Origin: Obelidium mucronatum
Taxonomy: Eukaryota; Chytridiomycota; Chytridiomycetes; Chytridiales; Chytriomycetaceae
Assembly: GCA_025765595.1 (NCBI GenBank)
Contig: JAIVFH010000041.1
Location: forward strand, 124,001 to 188,000
Direction: 5' to 3'
Length of the DNA: 64,000 nt
Part shown: piece by piece, positions 1 to 11,630 of the stretch
How the letters are laid out: every line of letters begins with the position of its first letter
How positions within the stretch are numbered: position 1 is the stretch's first letter
The notes under the pieces: generated by a model
What the model was told of the DNA's origin: nothing
The model's database searches: none
Seen by the model: only the letters and a program-made list of their open reading frames with translations
Translations under genes and position numbers: made by a program

Positions 1-1150
1 AAGTCACCGGAAATACCTTGAAGAGAGCGTTTGTCAAGTAAAGGAAAGGCAAATTTTAGGCCATACCTATCCGTGGGTCCAAAGGAATTGAGCCCAAGAA
101 AGGAATATTTTGTTCCACAGCCAATCCTCTTGCTCCTCCTGTTGTCGGAGGAAAAATAACACTACTCTTTGTGCATTTGGGACAAACAAACGAGGCCATA
201 TTCTCCACAACGCCAATCATAGGAACTCCTACTTTTCTGCAGAAATCAATTTCCCTACGAACGTCCTGAAGAGCAACTTCTTGAGGAGTAGTTATCAATA
301 TAGCCCCAGTAATTCCAGCATCTTTCAAATACTGAACAATAGAAAGGTGCTCATCCGACGTTCCAGGCGGTGTGTCGACCACAAGAAAGTCCAAATCACC
401 CCAATCGACATCCTTTAAAAATTGCTTGATCATTCCTGAGAGTTGGTTTAAGTTGTGATTCGACTTGAAACAGCACCTACCATTCTTTTTTGGCCCTTTC
501 CAAATAACAGCGTCGTTCTGATTAGCCATCAAAAATCCAATGGACATAACGGCAAGATTATCAGCGACGTAGACTGGTGCCCACCCACTACTGCTCTGAC
601 GAATCTGTTCACCTTCAAGGCCAACCATTTTTGGAACAGACGGACCACAAATGTCAATATCCAACAAGCCAACCTTGAGTAGAAAAATTATGTGAGATCA
701 AGGCACAGAAGTGAAACTTCAGAATTTGAAATCACGATATAGATAAACGGAAAGTTACAACACCAAGATATCTCACGGGCCCTGCCCGATACAATTGATC
801 TATGTGGTCATAAATGCCTGGAACTTGAAATTACCTGAGTGTTGTCGTCTTGTGATAAGAACAAAGCCAAGTTTGAGCTGAAGGTGGATTTGCCAACACC
901 TCCCTTTCCAGACAAAACAAGAAGCTTGTGTTTAACACCTGAAAGTCTTTCGGCAATGGCGGCAACCGCTGTGATAACAATTGTGAGGTGTAGGGCTGGA
1001 GGAAAGTTGTACTATCGAATGAATCATACCAGGGTCAGGCCCTTTGGGACCGGTAGCACATATGTTTTGATTCGGACAGCCTTCGCATGCGGCACTCTTT
1101 CCAGCTGACTCTGTTTCTGGTCCAGGACAATGTTCGGGTTCTGCTTGCAT
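1..1150 (-). CDS. NBP35: Cytosolic Fe-S cluster assembly factor NBP35/NUBP1, 3' end outside window
   Basis: P-loop scaffold ATPase of the cytosolic iron-sulfur assembly machinery. The first exon (start at 1150) has the N-terminal four-cysteine cluster that separates NBP35 from CFD1: CPG, then [10 protein letters not shown]. The second exon (about 970-835) holds the deviant Walker A motif GKGGVGKST. The exon beginning near 674 carries [12 protein letters not shown], and the text continues to [14 protein letters not shown] (the C-terminal bridging CXXC) and PLDPRIG. A 45-nt in-frame intron (480-436) splits KKNG-MIKQF. The last exon or exons lie beyond position 1. RBM22 is head to head, 42 bp away. 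The family is very clear; splice points at the truncated end are not resolved. Confidence 0.93.
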
Positions 1151-1192
1151 TTCTTTTATTTTATTCTTCTGGTGAAACAGACCTGTAAAACC
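1151..1192. promoter_or_regulatory. 42-bp divergent promoter NBP35/RBM22
   Basis: Only 42 bp lie between opposing start codons; the sequence is T-rich on the plus strand (TTTTATTTTATTCTTCT). Leaders must be very short or overlap the neighbouring coding sequence. Confidence 0.55.
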
Positions 1193-2629
1193 ATGAGTGG
1201 AGCCAAGATGCAATGGGAGAAGTCTGCGGACTTTCCCATTTTGGTGCGGACGACTGTTTATTAGTCTTGTTTCCTTCGTTGCTGACTGGTTATGCCCACC
1301 GCAACATTATACAGTGCGAGACATGTCTGGGGGACAACCCGTACGTGCGAATGACCAAGCAGGGCCATGGCAAAGAGTGCAAAATCTGTGCTCGGCCATT
1401 TACCGTCTTCCGCTGGTGTCCGGGAGCAGGTGAGGTGTTAGTCGTGTCTGCCTATCGTCAGCTAAACTCACAACCCAGGGATGCGCTACAAAAAGACTGA
1501 GATTTGTCAAACCTGTGCAAAGATCAAGAATGTGTGCCAAACGTGCGTTCTGGATCTTGAGTACGGACTGCCTGTGCAAGTCAGAGACTCTGTGCTTGAA
1601 GTCCAAGACGCCGTGCCCCGCTCAGACGTCAACAGAGAGTATTTTATTAACAGAGTAGAGGGAACGGTGCGTGTTGGCGTTGGGTTTTATTTTCTGTCTG
1701 ATGTTGGCTTCGGGCTGCTTCGACTGCGCGCCAGGACTAAACGCCATCAATTCACCAATTAGTTGGGTAAAGCAGACACCCTTGTTAACTACTCAAAGGC
1801 CGAATCCGTCGCAAAAGTTGCTTTGAAACAAATGGCGCGTACTGAGCCGTATTACCAGAGAAATAGAGCACACATTTGCTCATTCTACGTTAAGGGCGAA
1901 TGCAAGCGAGGAGAAGAGTGTCCCTATCGGTGAGAATGTTTTTCTTCATCTTCATGAAGTTTGTTAACACGAGCATTAGCCACGAACTACCACCCGCAGA
2001 CAGCGAATTAGCCCATCAAAACATCAAGGACAGATACTATGGAACCAATGATCCTGTTGCAAAGAGAATATGTAAATTCCTTGTTCTTTTCGTATTCGAT
2101 TCGGGTCTAACATGGCTACAGTGAATCGAACTGACAAAGCTTCCGGATTACCGAAACCTCAAGATGTGAATGTGACATCCTTATTTATTACTGGTGTCGA
2201 AGCGGAAGTTACGGAAGAAGATTTGAGGCGAGTTTCCCAGCTGCTGAGTTTATTTCTGATTTTTCGTCATGCAGAGAACAATTCTCCCCTTTTGGTGAAA
2301 TCAAATCTGTTGTTCTTGTCGTCAAAACAAAGACTGCATTTATCAACTACACTTACCGTGCTGCTGCAGAAGCTGCTGCCGCGAAACTCTTCAATAATTT
2401 GAGTATTAAGGGGCACGTTTTGAGAGTCCAGTGGGGAAAGTCTCGTGGAGGTGTTGCTGGGACTTCCATTGCTGCTGGAGCAGGACCTGTCCCTCCTTCT
2501 GCTGTTGCCACAATTGACCCTTATGCGTTACCATCAATTCCGCCACCACCCGGAACTGCAGGAATTGTATATGCGTCTACCGACCCAAACCTTCTCGGAT
2601 CTTCATTGAAGACTTATCGGGCGGAATAA
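1193..2629 (+). CDS. RBM22: Pre-mRNA splicing factor RBM22 / Slt11 (Ecm2)
   Basis: Spliceosomal protein that contacts U6 snRNA and the intron in the catalytic core. It runs as seven exons: N-terminal Cys-rich zinc region ([31 protein letters not shown], then [14 protein letters not shown]), a CCCH zinc finger ([20 protein letters not shown]), the [13 protein letters not shown] segment, and one RRM ([16 protein letters not shown] to [13 protein letters not shown]). The tail is short and proline-rich and lacks the long Pro/Gly tail of animal RBM22. Intron 6 (2228-2274) starts with GC, not GT; using this donor restores [15 protein letters not shown], the normal RRM text. The start at 1193 is the first ATG that leads into the conserved DFPIL motif. 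Confidence 0.93.
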
Positions 2630-2722
2630 AAAAAATAGTTGTTTTATTCGTATTGGATCCAAATTGAGTCCCAGCCAAAACCACCGCATTCAAGATCCCT
2701 GCATTTTGACCAGAATTCTCTT

Positions 2723-3069
2723 CTACTTCTTCTTCTTGCTCTTGTTCAAGACTGACGCAATGAAGGCTACAATCAACGAACCACCAGCGACAAGCAAAAT
2801 TACAGGAAGCCTGACAGCCCAGACACGATCAGGAAAATATGAATGAATCGAATTAGATTCGTTTAACAGAGGCTGTTCAATGAAGTGATTAGTTGCAAGA
2901 AGGTTTTCAGCTCAGAAACGAACCAGGACAAGCGCCCAAGTGGTGTAATAAACAAAAACGACGATGCTAATAAGCAAGAGAATGCCCCCAACGAGTCTAT
3001 CTGATGCGCTCGCCTGTGTTTCAGTGTGGTGTTAGAGACGTTGGGTGTGTTCCCACCAAATACTACCAT
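2723..3069 (-). CDS. DPM2: Dolichol-phosphate mannosyltransferase regulatory subunit DPM2
   Basis: Small ER membrane protein that stabilises dolichol-phosphate-mannose synthase and assists GPI biosynthesis. After splicing it reads as about 80 residues: ASASDRLVGG, a first hydrophobic helix with FVYYTTWALVL, then LPLLNESNSIHSYFPDR, a second helix (LPVILLVAGGSLIVAFIA) and a Lys-rich end (NKSKKKK). Two helices with a YYT-W motif and a short basic C-terminus match DPM2. The first coding exon appears to be only the ATG (3069-3067), followed by an intron ending at 3014; a second intron spans 2923-2873. The start is inferred because the downstream frame has an in-frame stop upstream and no other ATG. 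TTC16-like begins 32 bp away on the other strand. Confidence 0.8.
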
Positions 3070-3101
3070 TGAATTTTATTTGAAGAGATTTTCAAGAGAG
3101 A
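3070..3101. promoter_or_regulatory. 32-bp divergent promoter DPM2/TTC16-like
   Basis: The two start codons are 32 bp apart, the smallest such gap in the window. If the DPM2 start exon is correct, the two transcripts probably overlap at their 5' ends. Confidence 0.45.
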
Positions 3102-5035
3102 ATGCCTCCAAGAAAAAGTGTTGCTGTTCGGCTGCCAGTCCCTAAAAAGGAATCGTCAGCCGTGAAGATCATTCTTGATCGTGCAAATGACTTGTATATC
3201 ATTCTTGGTGCTTCTGGTCCTTATTGACCCTTTTTTTCAACAGAAACAACTCTGCCCTTGAGAGACTCTACGATACTAAACCAAGAACTTCACAAGATAT
3301 TATCCTCGCAATATCTTTATTTTCCCGGGCAATTTTTTTGAACAAGATTGAGCCGAGTTTCTATTTGAATCGGGCAGAAGCATATCTCCTTGTTAACGAC
3401 TTTGAATCTTGCTTTGCCAACATGAAGAAAGTCCAAATGTTAATACCTCCTCGAAAACTATGTATTGATTCCCATATAAAACCCGATGCAAATGCTTGTT
3501 GGCGAGGATTGTCTGCTGGAACAACAGATGAAGAGGACGATGACTTATTCTTCACAATACAAAAGTTTGAAGGTTGGTTCAAGATGCAATTTCATATTCT
3601 CATACACTCTTCTATTGTTCATTACCAGTGTGTTCGACTTCTAGCTCGTGGTTGAATTTCAGACTACGACGTCTTTATTTTGCTTTTGGCCAAATTCTCC
3701 TTGATCAACGCAGGCTATATGAGTCACTTAAGTACTTTAAAATTTCTCGCGATTTCGGAATGTGTCCGTCATCAGTGTATCTCAGGATGTAAGTCCCATC
3801 TGTCGTGCTTCTTAACTTAATCGATTACCAGGGTTGCGATCTACATTGGGCTGCATAAAACAGATGAAGCACTTGAGCTACTATACAATCTCATTGAAAA
3901 ATATCCTTCTAATGCCGATTTATACATACTTCGTGCAAAGCTATACAGCGAACTCGGTCACGTGGATTTAGTCAGTATGGACTTGCAAAAAGTCGTACTT
4001 TATGCCCCACAGCATCCTGAAATGAGACAGTTGATGGAATACACAATTTGGACTGCCATAAAATATAAAAACAAAGCATCAGCTCAAATTCTACATGGAC
4101 AATTTGATGTTGCCATTTTCTTCCTCAATCATGCACTAGAATTGGACCCAACTGATTGGATAACAAGGCTTAAACGGTAGCTGTACTTCTGACGAATCTT
4201 AATCCACCTTAATCTTCTTCCAGTGGTGTAGTGTTTTCAGAGATGGGACACTACGAGTCTGCAATCGCAGATTTGATGTCTGTGTTAGAAATGGAGGCAA
4301 GAGATAAAGAGCGAGATTTTGAAGTAAATAGCTATATAGCAAGCGTATATAACAAGCTTGGAGTTGACCACTACTTGTGAGTTTTGCGATTTTTACAATT
4401 TCTTTCACTCAGCTTTCCCAGAAATCAAAATTATCTGGATGCAATTGCAGTATTTACGAAGGCCTTGCGATTTAATTCGACAGAGGGTATTATCTACAAG
4501 AATCTCGCAGGTTCGATACCATTTCGCACTGAATTATATTTACAAAACTGCCCATCTAGATTGCTATCTTGCAACAAACGAAGAAAGCAAACGAGAGCAT
4601 TGCTTGAGTCGCGCCTTTCATCTTGATTCCAGTGATGACGAGTCTCGCGAGCGTTTGGCAGCCCTGTATTTCCAACGAGGCGAAAATGCAATCTTTTCGG
4701 GACATTACCCATATGGCTTAATTGAGTTGTCTAAGGCCATTGATTTGAATCCAACTGTTCCCCTTTACTTTTTCGAAAGAGGAAGAACTCATATTCTTGC
4801 TGAACAAATGGATCTTGCGAGAGAAGATTTGTCTACTGTTCTCAGACTTGAACCAAACCATCGAGATGCTGCTGCTATGTTGGATCAACTTACTAGAGGT
4901 ATTCCATCAGAAGCGCTACAGCCGTTCCCACCACAGAAAAAGGTTGTGAAGGGGCCATTTGACACCACCGGAAAGACAAGACTTGTGAAAGAAAGTATCT
5001 TGCCCTTGGAAGTGAACACTAGATCGAAACAGTGA
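3102..5035 (+). CDS. Tetratricopeptide-repeat protein, TTC16-like
   Basis: Multi-exon protein of roughly 530 residues made almost wholly of TPR helices. Typical repeats are SFYLNRAEAYLLVNDFESC, TEGIIYKNLA, ALELDPTDWITRLKRG and VPLYFFERGRTHILAEQMDL. The arrangement and the C-terminal Lys-rich tail resemble animal TTC16, a protein found in ciliated lineages. TPRs bind partner proteins, so the role is scaffolding; the partner is unknown. Intron 1 is 3194-3243, with further introns near 3589, 3791, 4180, 4379 and 4511. The start ATG at 3102 sits 32 bp from the DPM2 start. The TPR nature is certain; the TTC16 orthology is a moderate inference. Confidence 0.7.
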
Positions 5036-5161
5036 CCGCAGCATTTTGGGCTATTTAGGAAGAATAAAGATTGGACATAATCATGGTGGTATTCAAAATT
5101 GACTTTTTTTTTCTTCGTGCCCTTTTTCATGAATGAGAACAGGAAAAAGGTATTTCATAGC

Positions 5162-7341
5162 TCAACCTTGACGTGGTTCACATAGCAAAGAATGATTATA
5201 AGCTTCTTCTTCGGTAAAGACTCTATAGTTTTTAACTAGATCTTGGATTTCACTTATCACCTCAAAATTGTATGGTGTTTTTTGATATGTCTGTGATTAT
5301 GGATCAGCCAGAATCGAAATTACTCGTGATTTTAATTCTGAAGTTACCTGAAACTCTAAAATATATCCCGCTTCTTTTTGAAACTTGTGAAAGTTGACTA
5401 AGCCGCCATCAAGAATGTTCTTGTTACAGGTGGATAAAAAAACCAAATCACTTTGGTAGATTCCTGGAAATGGAATAATAGGAGGATTGGCCGAATGTAC
5501 CCGTGCTCGCAAGTTCTTATAATTGTGTTCTGTTGAAGCGACCCGCAACAAGTCCTCAAGCATCTTCATTTCTTTTTTTCCAATTAGAGCTTTGGTTTTC
5601 TTGAGACGATAGATTGCAGAAGACTCAATTGCAGCCAAGACTTCTCGGACACCATTGAAGTTATTCAATTTTTCCAACTGATGACCCAATGAGATAATAC
5701 GTTCAAAAACTTGGGCCCGAAGTTTGTGATTCTCTTTCACACTTAAGATCTCACTGGCTATCCACTGGACAACATGATTTGACCAATGAACCATCTTTGT
5801 TATGTTGGGCGACTTGACTTCTTTGTTGTCCTTCATCCAAGCCATATCCAAAAACTCCCGAGGCTTAATATTAACAAATAATTCTGCTTCTATCAAAGTA
5901 AGTTGTCTGGCCAATTCCAATGGATCGAGATCAAGGATATTCAATTTAATATCGTCCTCGCGTCGCTTAGTCCCAGGCTGTGTTGCCTGACCTTCGGGTG
6001 AATACCTTTTGAGAAGTTGTTTCGGAAGAATTGCTTTCGGTGGTGTTGACTTGACGAGCTGATGACTTTGATCTTCGTTTGTCAGCTGCAAAAAGTGGCT
6101 CGAGTAAGGGAGGATTTGTTTAAAGTTATGAGATACCTTCCGTGTTAGTACGGACTTGACAATCGAATTTAATTTTTCGTCTTTGATGGTTTCCAATAAG
6201 CTATTCACGTCAGCAACCAAGGTTGGATCATCCTGGAAATCCGACCAATATCCTTCAAGCCACGTTTTAATTGCATTGACGAATCTATATCGCTTGTTAT
6301 GCATGTCATAAGGGAACACAATAATGAGATACCTCAGAATAATCGGTGTCTGGTATCCTTTGTCTTCCATCTTTGATTTAATCGCCATAAATTCTCTATG
6401 TTTCTGAGCAATTAAGTCCATTAAACTTCGACTTGTCATAAATGCTGGATAAGTCAGCATGAATGCTTGGAGATACTTGTTATCTGCAAACGTGAAGTTA
6501 TTAGGTTGGGAATGGCAAGCCCTCACAAACCGAAAGAAAGTGGGTCCAATAATCGCTCAATAAGTCGATCGGGAGTAGCTCCCTTGATGCGCTTTTCAGA
6601 ACCATCAATTTCAATGAATATAACCAGTCCTTCAGATTCATCCTTTTCATCCCGAGAAACTCGTTTTTCCTCCAGTTTTTTCAATACTTCTTCTTGCAAT
6701 GCTCCTCGTAGTTTGTAAACATCAGCTCGTAAGTCTGAATTCTCTTTTTCAATGATTGCTTTCAGCTTTTCCGCCAGCTGCAGATGTACACGGTCAGCCA
6801 AAACAAAAATGATCACCGTGATATTTTTTTATCCAACCTTGCAACGCTCTTCCAAATCTCTTAACTGAGATATTAACATCGAATCAGCGTCTCCATCAAA
6901 ATACTCCGTTGCTCTTGTGCAGCTTTCTTGAAACGCGCGCTCAGTTTCATAGCTCCGCTTTAATATACTTTGAATCTGTTCGGAGTGTTGCTTCGCCATT
7001 TCATTGATGTTTTTTCGATGGAAACTTTCGCGTTCCTTGATTCCAATTTCTAGCATATTGACCCTTGCTCTCAGATAAGCAATCGTTGCAATATTTTTAT
7101 CATACAGAATCTTGTGTTTTTCGTGTTCAAGATATGGAACGAGCTCCTTATGTTGCGATTTGATTCGTCAAGATGTGTTCCACACAGATTTACAACTCAC
7201 TGTTGCAGTCTCCCTGTTTGCCCTGTCGTCTTCCGATTTCGGCAAATCTTTGCAAGATGTGTCAGGTCTCTCTTGGCTAGCTAAAAGCTGCAGACAAAAG
7301 CTCTTGAGCTCAGGGAGTGTGTCAGGGAGGGCCACTTCCAT
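5162..7341 (-). CDS. Ras guanine-nucleotide exchange factor (REM + CDC25 domains) with N-terminal coiled coil
   Basis: Activator that loads GTP onto a Ras-family GTPase. From the N-terminus: about 150 residues of coiled coil (NINEMAKQHSEQIQSILKR, LAEKLKAIIEKENSDLR), a RasGEF-N (REM) module (DNKYLQAFMLTYPAFMTS), then a CDC25 catalytic domain. Diagnostic stretches are LDPLELARQLTLIEAELF, the LEKLNNFNGVREVLAAI core with AIYRLKKT, and IPFPGIYQSDLVFL. The last exon (about 5281-5162) supplies the usual YNFEVISEIQDL and SLLCEPRQG end. The start at 7341 is chosen over an upstream in-frame ATG at 7377 because the latter adds only a hydrophobic stretch. No SH3, PH or DEP domain is visible. Confidence 0.85.
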
Positions 7342-7470
7342 TTCCGAAAATTTCAGATTGATCAAAAATAAAAACAATATAAAGATTTGTGTAAAAGTGC
7401 CTTCAAAGAATTGAAGAAGATGGCAATGATCAGAATTGGTTCGGTTTATTAAATAAGTAGATGAGAAAGT

Positions 7471-8910
7471 TTATTGTTCGTTTGATTTTGACATTGACGG
7501 GTGCCCGCTTGAAGCATTTTGACCAACATCAGCCGTTATTTTGGGAAGTGGTGCAGTTTTAAAGAGCCCGCCATCCTTCTTCATTTGCACCATCTTCTTC
7601 TCCAAATCCTCATCAAATCGTACTTGAAATTCCTCCTTGTCTTTATGTACTTTTTTCTCGTTTGTTCCACGAAATTGATTGAGCTGTGGCGCAAAAAGAA
7701 TTAAACCTGGTGAAGTGAGTTATTAGAACCCAAAAAAGCAAACCTCTTGATAGAATTTGTCAGAAACATCTGCACCGGACTTCTTGAATTTCGACCCCTG
7801 AATGATATCAAAACATTAATAAAATCAAAAGCTCTTCCTTTGTTTTGAGATGAACTAACGGCAAAAGTGACGTTGGATGATGCGTGGCCAAAAGGATGGT
7901 AGAGTTCTTCCACCATTGGTTCTTCTTGCGCCTTTGAAAACAACAAGCCGTTAGCGAAAAGGCTGTTACGATAATGCAGCATCTCACATCTTTGTTCTTT
8001 TCATAATCGTTTAGAATAGATTGATTTTGAGCGGCCTTGTTATTATCTGGCGCTGTGACAGCAGGGGCATCGCCAGTATCCACTCTTACGGGTGAGTCCC
8101 ATCTAATAATAATTGCATAGTAAAAAAATTAATCAATTGAAGGAAAATCGGAGTTGTGGTCTCTCTCACAGGTCATTTCCTCTGGTAAAATAATTAGAGA
8201 AACGTATACCAAAAAACAAAAGAGAGCACATACTTGTTCGTAGGGAATGCGAACGCCTCTTCTTTTCCACTGGAAACTCTTCGACTAATTCTTCTATTAA
8301 CGTTCAGAAGGCCTCCCTCAGTGTGTTTTCTAAATATACAGTGGTTTGACATTTACAACCCTAACAGAGAGAGGAGAGTATGGAAATCTGGAGATTATAA
8401 ACTCACCCATCTTCGTCAGAGCTTACGGATCCACCAGAGTCATCGTCTCCAGCGTCATCGTCTTCTTGATCTTCGGCATTAATTCTGACGGTGTTCTTTC
8501 GAAGATACTTGACTTGTTCCCAAGTTAGCTCGCGGTAGAACGTATCAGGCTTATCCTGAAAAAAAAGGTCGCGTTCAATTATATGACGCCAAGCATTAAT
8601 TCCAAGCTCGAAAAAAAATGTTGAGAGAACACAATACCTCCAACAAGTCAAAAAAGTTTCGTCCCATACTCTGGATCAAAGCTTCAGCCACATAATCAAA
8701 AGTTTGAACCAGGTAAATAAGAATATTCGAAGCGTATTTTTGGCTGTCTGGGTGCATCACATTTGCAATTAAATTGAGCAAGCCACTAGCAATCTGCATT
8801 TGAATCATGCGTTCTGCAAGCTCATTCGATGAAGTTGCAATCACTCTGTCGTTTTTTTTTTCAGTGAGTGGGTCTTTTTTAGAATGAAAAATTCAAGTTT
8901 GATGGGGGGT

Positions 8911-8953
<43 letters not shown>

Positions 8954-10362
8954 GGGGACAGGACTAACCCAAGTAACTTTGCGGCATAGGCTTGCTGGAT
9001 ATATATAGCAAGCATGCTATCAGAAGGTTTTTCTTCTGACAGCATGGCAGTAGCCCATTGATTATTCGCTTGCAGAGTTTTTTCTTCGACTCCTTTGGGA
9101 CCTCTCCTGCGGCGATCTGCAAAGAAGAGAAGGAAAAAATGTAGCAAAAAAGTTTTTGAGATAAATATTCGCAAAAAGAACAAACTTCCCCGCCTCCCAC
9201 CGTCATTATCGTCCAGCAAATCTTCTGTTGGCACGAATTTAAGCAGTCTAATCAATTGCATCAAAACGACTTCTTGAAGCTCTTGTCGTTTCACTAGCTC
9301 TCTAATCAATTCGTATCCTTCATACTGAATCTGAATATGTGGACTCTTCAAGAGACTTATAGTTGCGTCAACGATAGACGGATGGATGGTTTGAATTGAT
9401 GGCTTTGCAGCAACAAAAAAAAATAGAGTTATTGAAATTAGCAAAAAAAAAAATTACAAAGGAATTAGTACTAATAGAAGCCTCAATGCTTGTCCAGACA
9501 TTTGTTGCGCAGTGGGAGAAGAAGCTGAAGAAGTCAATAGGGACAACAAGGACTTGTACACCTGCATTAAGAATTTTGGATTTCCCTTTTGTCTTCAATT
9601 TAGTCAAAAGTTTAAAAAAAAAAAAAACAAAAGAAAACAGACCACTCCCAACTGATATAATAAACTCTGGCAATAATCTTGCGTGACTTCAGATCTCGAA
9701 CGCGCCAAACAGTCCGCCACTGTTCGAACTCCATAACTTTCACATAGAAACTCCTTGTACTTTCGCCCAGCATTAGCAATATTAATGAGCAACCTCAAAG
9801 CTTCTGCTTTATCAGCCTAAAAAAAAAAGAAAAGAGAAATATGGGTTTAACTTTTTTTTTTCTCGATAAGCGTCAGTATCACCTCCTTGACTTGCGACAG
9901 TCCCAAAAGTTCCAAAACTGTCAGAACGCCTCCGACTTCCAAAAACTCTGCCAAAAAACGACTCCCGGACGCAGCAGATATAAATATGGATATTGCTTGC
10001 AATTGAAGCGAGACGTTACAATTCAACAGATATGTCAATCTCAGCCATGCTGTTACTCGAGTCAGAAACAAGCTGGCTCCGTTTCCAAACTCTCGTTCCA
10101 ACTGAGGACCCGTTTTATTTCGGTTGTTGTCGACAAAGTCTTGGAGTATTCTTTCTCGCATATTCTTGTTGCCCTAAGCAGTTGGACCGGATGAGAGAAC
10201 ACAATGGAGGAGGCGCCACTTGCAATGATCAAATCTCACCCGATCCCAAGTCTTGCTGAGCTGCATAAAGTAAGAACTCGGGCATGTCTTGCTGAAGGTT
10301 GCATTTGATCGGATGAGAGGCAGCTCCAGTTCTTTAACAACACGAGGAGTTGATTCCAACAT
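7471..10362 (-). CDS. ARMH1: Armadillo-like helical protein ARMH1 (C1orf228 type)
   Basis: Alpha-helical repeat protein. The N-terminal half closely follows vertebrate ARMH1: ERILQDFVDNNRNKTG, GASLFLTRVTAWLRLTYL, FLEVGGVLTVLELLGL, GRKYKEFLCESYGVRT, then IHPSIVDATISLLKS. The family is found mainly in organisms with motile cilia; its biochemical role is not established. Many small introns interrupt it, one (near 8960-8845) containing a 41-base G tract. Downstream exons (DKPDTFYRELTWEQVKYLRKN, an Asp-rich stretch, then WDSPVRVDTGDAP and ELYHPFGHASSNVTF) continue in frame, so what could look like a separate small gene at 7471-8083 is its C-terminus. The start at 10362 precedes the conserved LSKTWDR segment. 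Confidence 0.8.
8911..8951 (+). repeat. Poly-G tract of 41 bases inside an ARMH1 intron
   Basis: An unbroken run of G on the plus strand, preceded by a six-G run and one T. It lies in an intron of the minus-strand gene, so the transcript would carry poly-C. The exact length may differ from the true genome because such runs are hard to sequence. Confidence 0.9.
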
Positions 10363-10556
10363 TTCGTTCACATGAAAATCGCGTCAAAAAAATAACAGGA
10401 AGACATGATGATTACTTAAAAGAGATTCAAAATGGTAGCCTTTATTTCAATACCAGTGACATTGAGAAGCAAGCAAAATCCACTCCAAACAAACAGAAAC
10501 AGGGGCAGGACAACCTGAGAGCAAAGCCAACAAGCCCCACCAAGAACGCCCTGCAT

Positions 10557-11171
10557 TTATCTGTAACGACGGAGGGAGAGAGTGTTGCGACGCTTCCAGT
10601 TCTTGCGACGACCACCTCCCATAACCTTGTGGTAACCGTGACCCTTGGCAATACCACGGTTCTGCTTTCCGATGGCGGTGAGACCACGGGATTCACGGTG
10701 CTTGTGAACAGGAGCAACGATCCAGTTGATACGAGCATCACGACGGATAGCCTTGTGGGTTGGGTCGACAAGGATAACTTCGTAGAACTTGAAGGTAGAG
10801 TCCTGGTTGACCCAGTAAGAGTTCAAGACACGGAGGTTTCCACACTTGCGGCCAACACGCTCTTCAGCAGTGGCACGGTGGGAACGCTGGAACTTGAGTT
10901 GGTTAACTCCCTGAGCGGCTGGCTTACCAAAGACAGCACCCTTCTTGACTGGTCTCTTACGGCCACCACGACGGACACGGACACGGTAGATGACGTATCC
11001 TTGCTTGGCCTTGTATCCCAAACGACGAGCCTTGTCTGGGCGGGATGGACGGGAGGCACGGTGGATAACGTTCAACTGACGGAATTCCCAGCATCTAACA
11101 CGGAGCAAGAAACGGACAACGTCGGATTGCTTCTTCTTCTGGAGTTCTTCCAAGTACTTGTAGGCACCCAT
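10557..11171 (-). CDS. RPL15: 60S ribosomal protein L15 (eL15)
   Basis: Component of the large cytosolic ribosomal subunit. It is a complete, uninterrupted 204-codon frame, the full family length, from [18 protein letters not shown] through [19 protein letters not shown] to the basic end [15 protein letters not shown]. Codon choice is strongly biased to C-ending and G-ending codons, as expected for a highly expressed gene. No coding intron is present. A splice-acceptor-like sequence (CTCTTGTAG) ends 10 bases before the ATG, so a 5'-UTR intron is likely. Confidence 0.98.
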   Translation of the reverse strand: MGAYKYLEELQKKKQSDVVRFLLRVRCWEFRQLNVIHRASRPSRPDKARRLGYKAKQGYVIYRVRVRRGGRKRPVKKGAVFGKPAAQGVNQLKFQRSHRATAEERVGRKCGNLRVLNSYWVNQDSTFKFYEVILVDPTHKAIRRDARINWIVAPVHKHRESRGLTAIGKQNRGIAKGHGYHKVMGGGRRKNWKRRNTLSLRRYR

Positions 11172-11261
11172 TTTAGATTATCTACAAGAGGAACGGAGGT
11201 TAGTTGATGTTTTGATCATTGCATCTCGGAACAGCATCCAGGAAAGTCGTTGCGGTCGCTC

Positions 11262-11339
11262 ATCCGAGTGGCCTGTGCGCAACAAGTGCAGCTCCTTCAT
11301 CCAGCGCAATGAACTGATCTCTCTCGTTTGACGCCATAG
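11262..11339 (-). other. Short upstream ORF or 5'-UTR segment before RPL15
   Basis: A 25-codon ATG frame (starts MASNERDQFIALDEG, ends HRPLG-stop) lies about 90 bases upstream of the RPL15 start on the same strand. It could be an upstream ORF in the leader, or be removed with a leader intron whose acceptor sits just before the RPL15 ATG. It is too short to claim as a gene. Confidence 0.3.
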
Positions 11340-11630
11340 TTGGTTGGGGTTGATGGGTGGTTGGGGTGGGGATGGTGGTTGGGAAGACGTACGATTTCGT
11401 GAATGAAAGAAAAGCAAGAATTGCGTATCTCAATAAAACCAACAGCAAACGCTTTTAATCAATTTTCTCATTTCTATTTGACCTGCAGTGTTAAATACAG
11501 TAACAGTTCTCACTGCTCTATATTCACTTGATTTTGATTGCATGGATAGTGCTAGTAGCTTGGTAATTAAGTACTCTGAGTTATCTGACATGGAATAAGT
11601 AATAAATCTATCAATCTTGTTGAAATGTTG

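Noticed and set aside
4490..4530. GGTTCGATACC resembling a tRNA B box
   Set aside because: No A box, no acceptor stem; it is the donor region of a TTC16-like intron.
7471..8083. Separate small gene starting near MDTGDAP at 8083
   Set aside because: The codon there is GTG, and the frame joins the ARMH1 exon upstream (RRVSSGKEEAFAFPTNK then WDSPVRVDTGDAP) through a good intron.
8893..9444. Proline run at the end of an ARMH1 ORF
   Set aside because: It is the reading of the poly-C (plus-strand G) tract in an intron; the exon ends earlier at a GT donor.
10350..11207. Long plus-strand ORF of 285 codons
   Set aside because: It lies exactly opposite RPL15, whose codon bias creates an antisense open frame. 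The translation (Thr/Ser/Val repeats) has no independent support.
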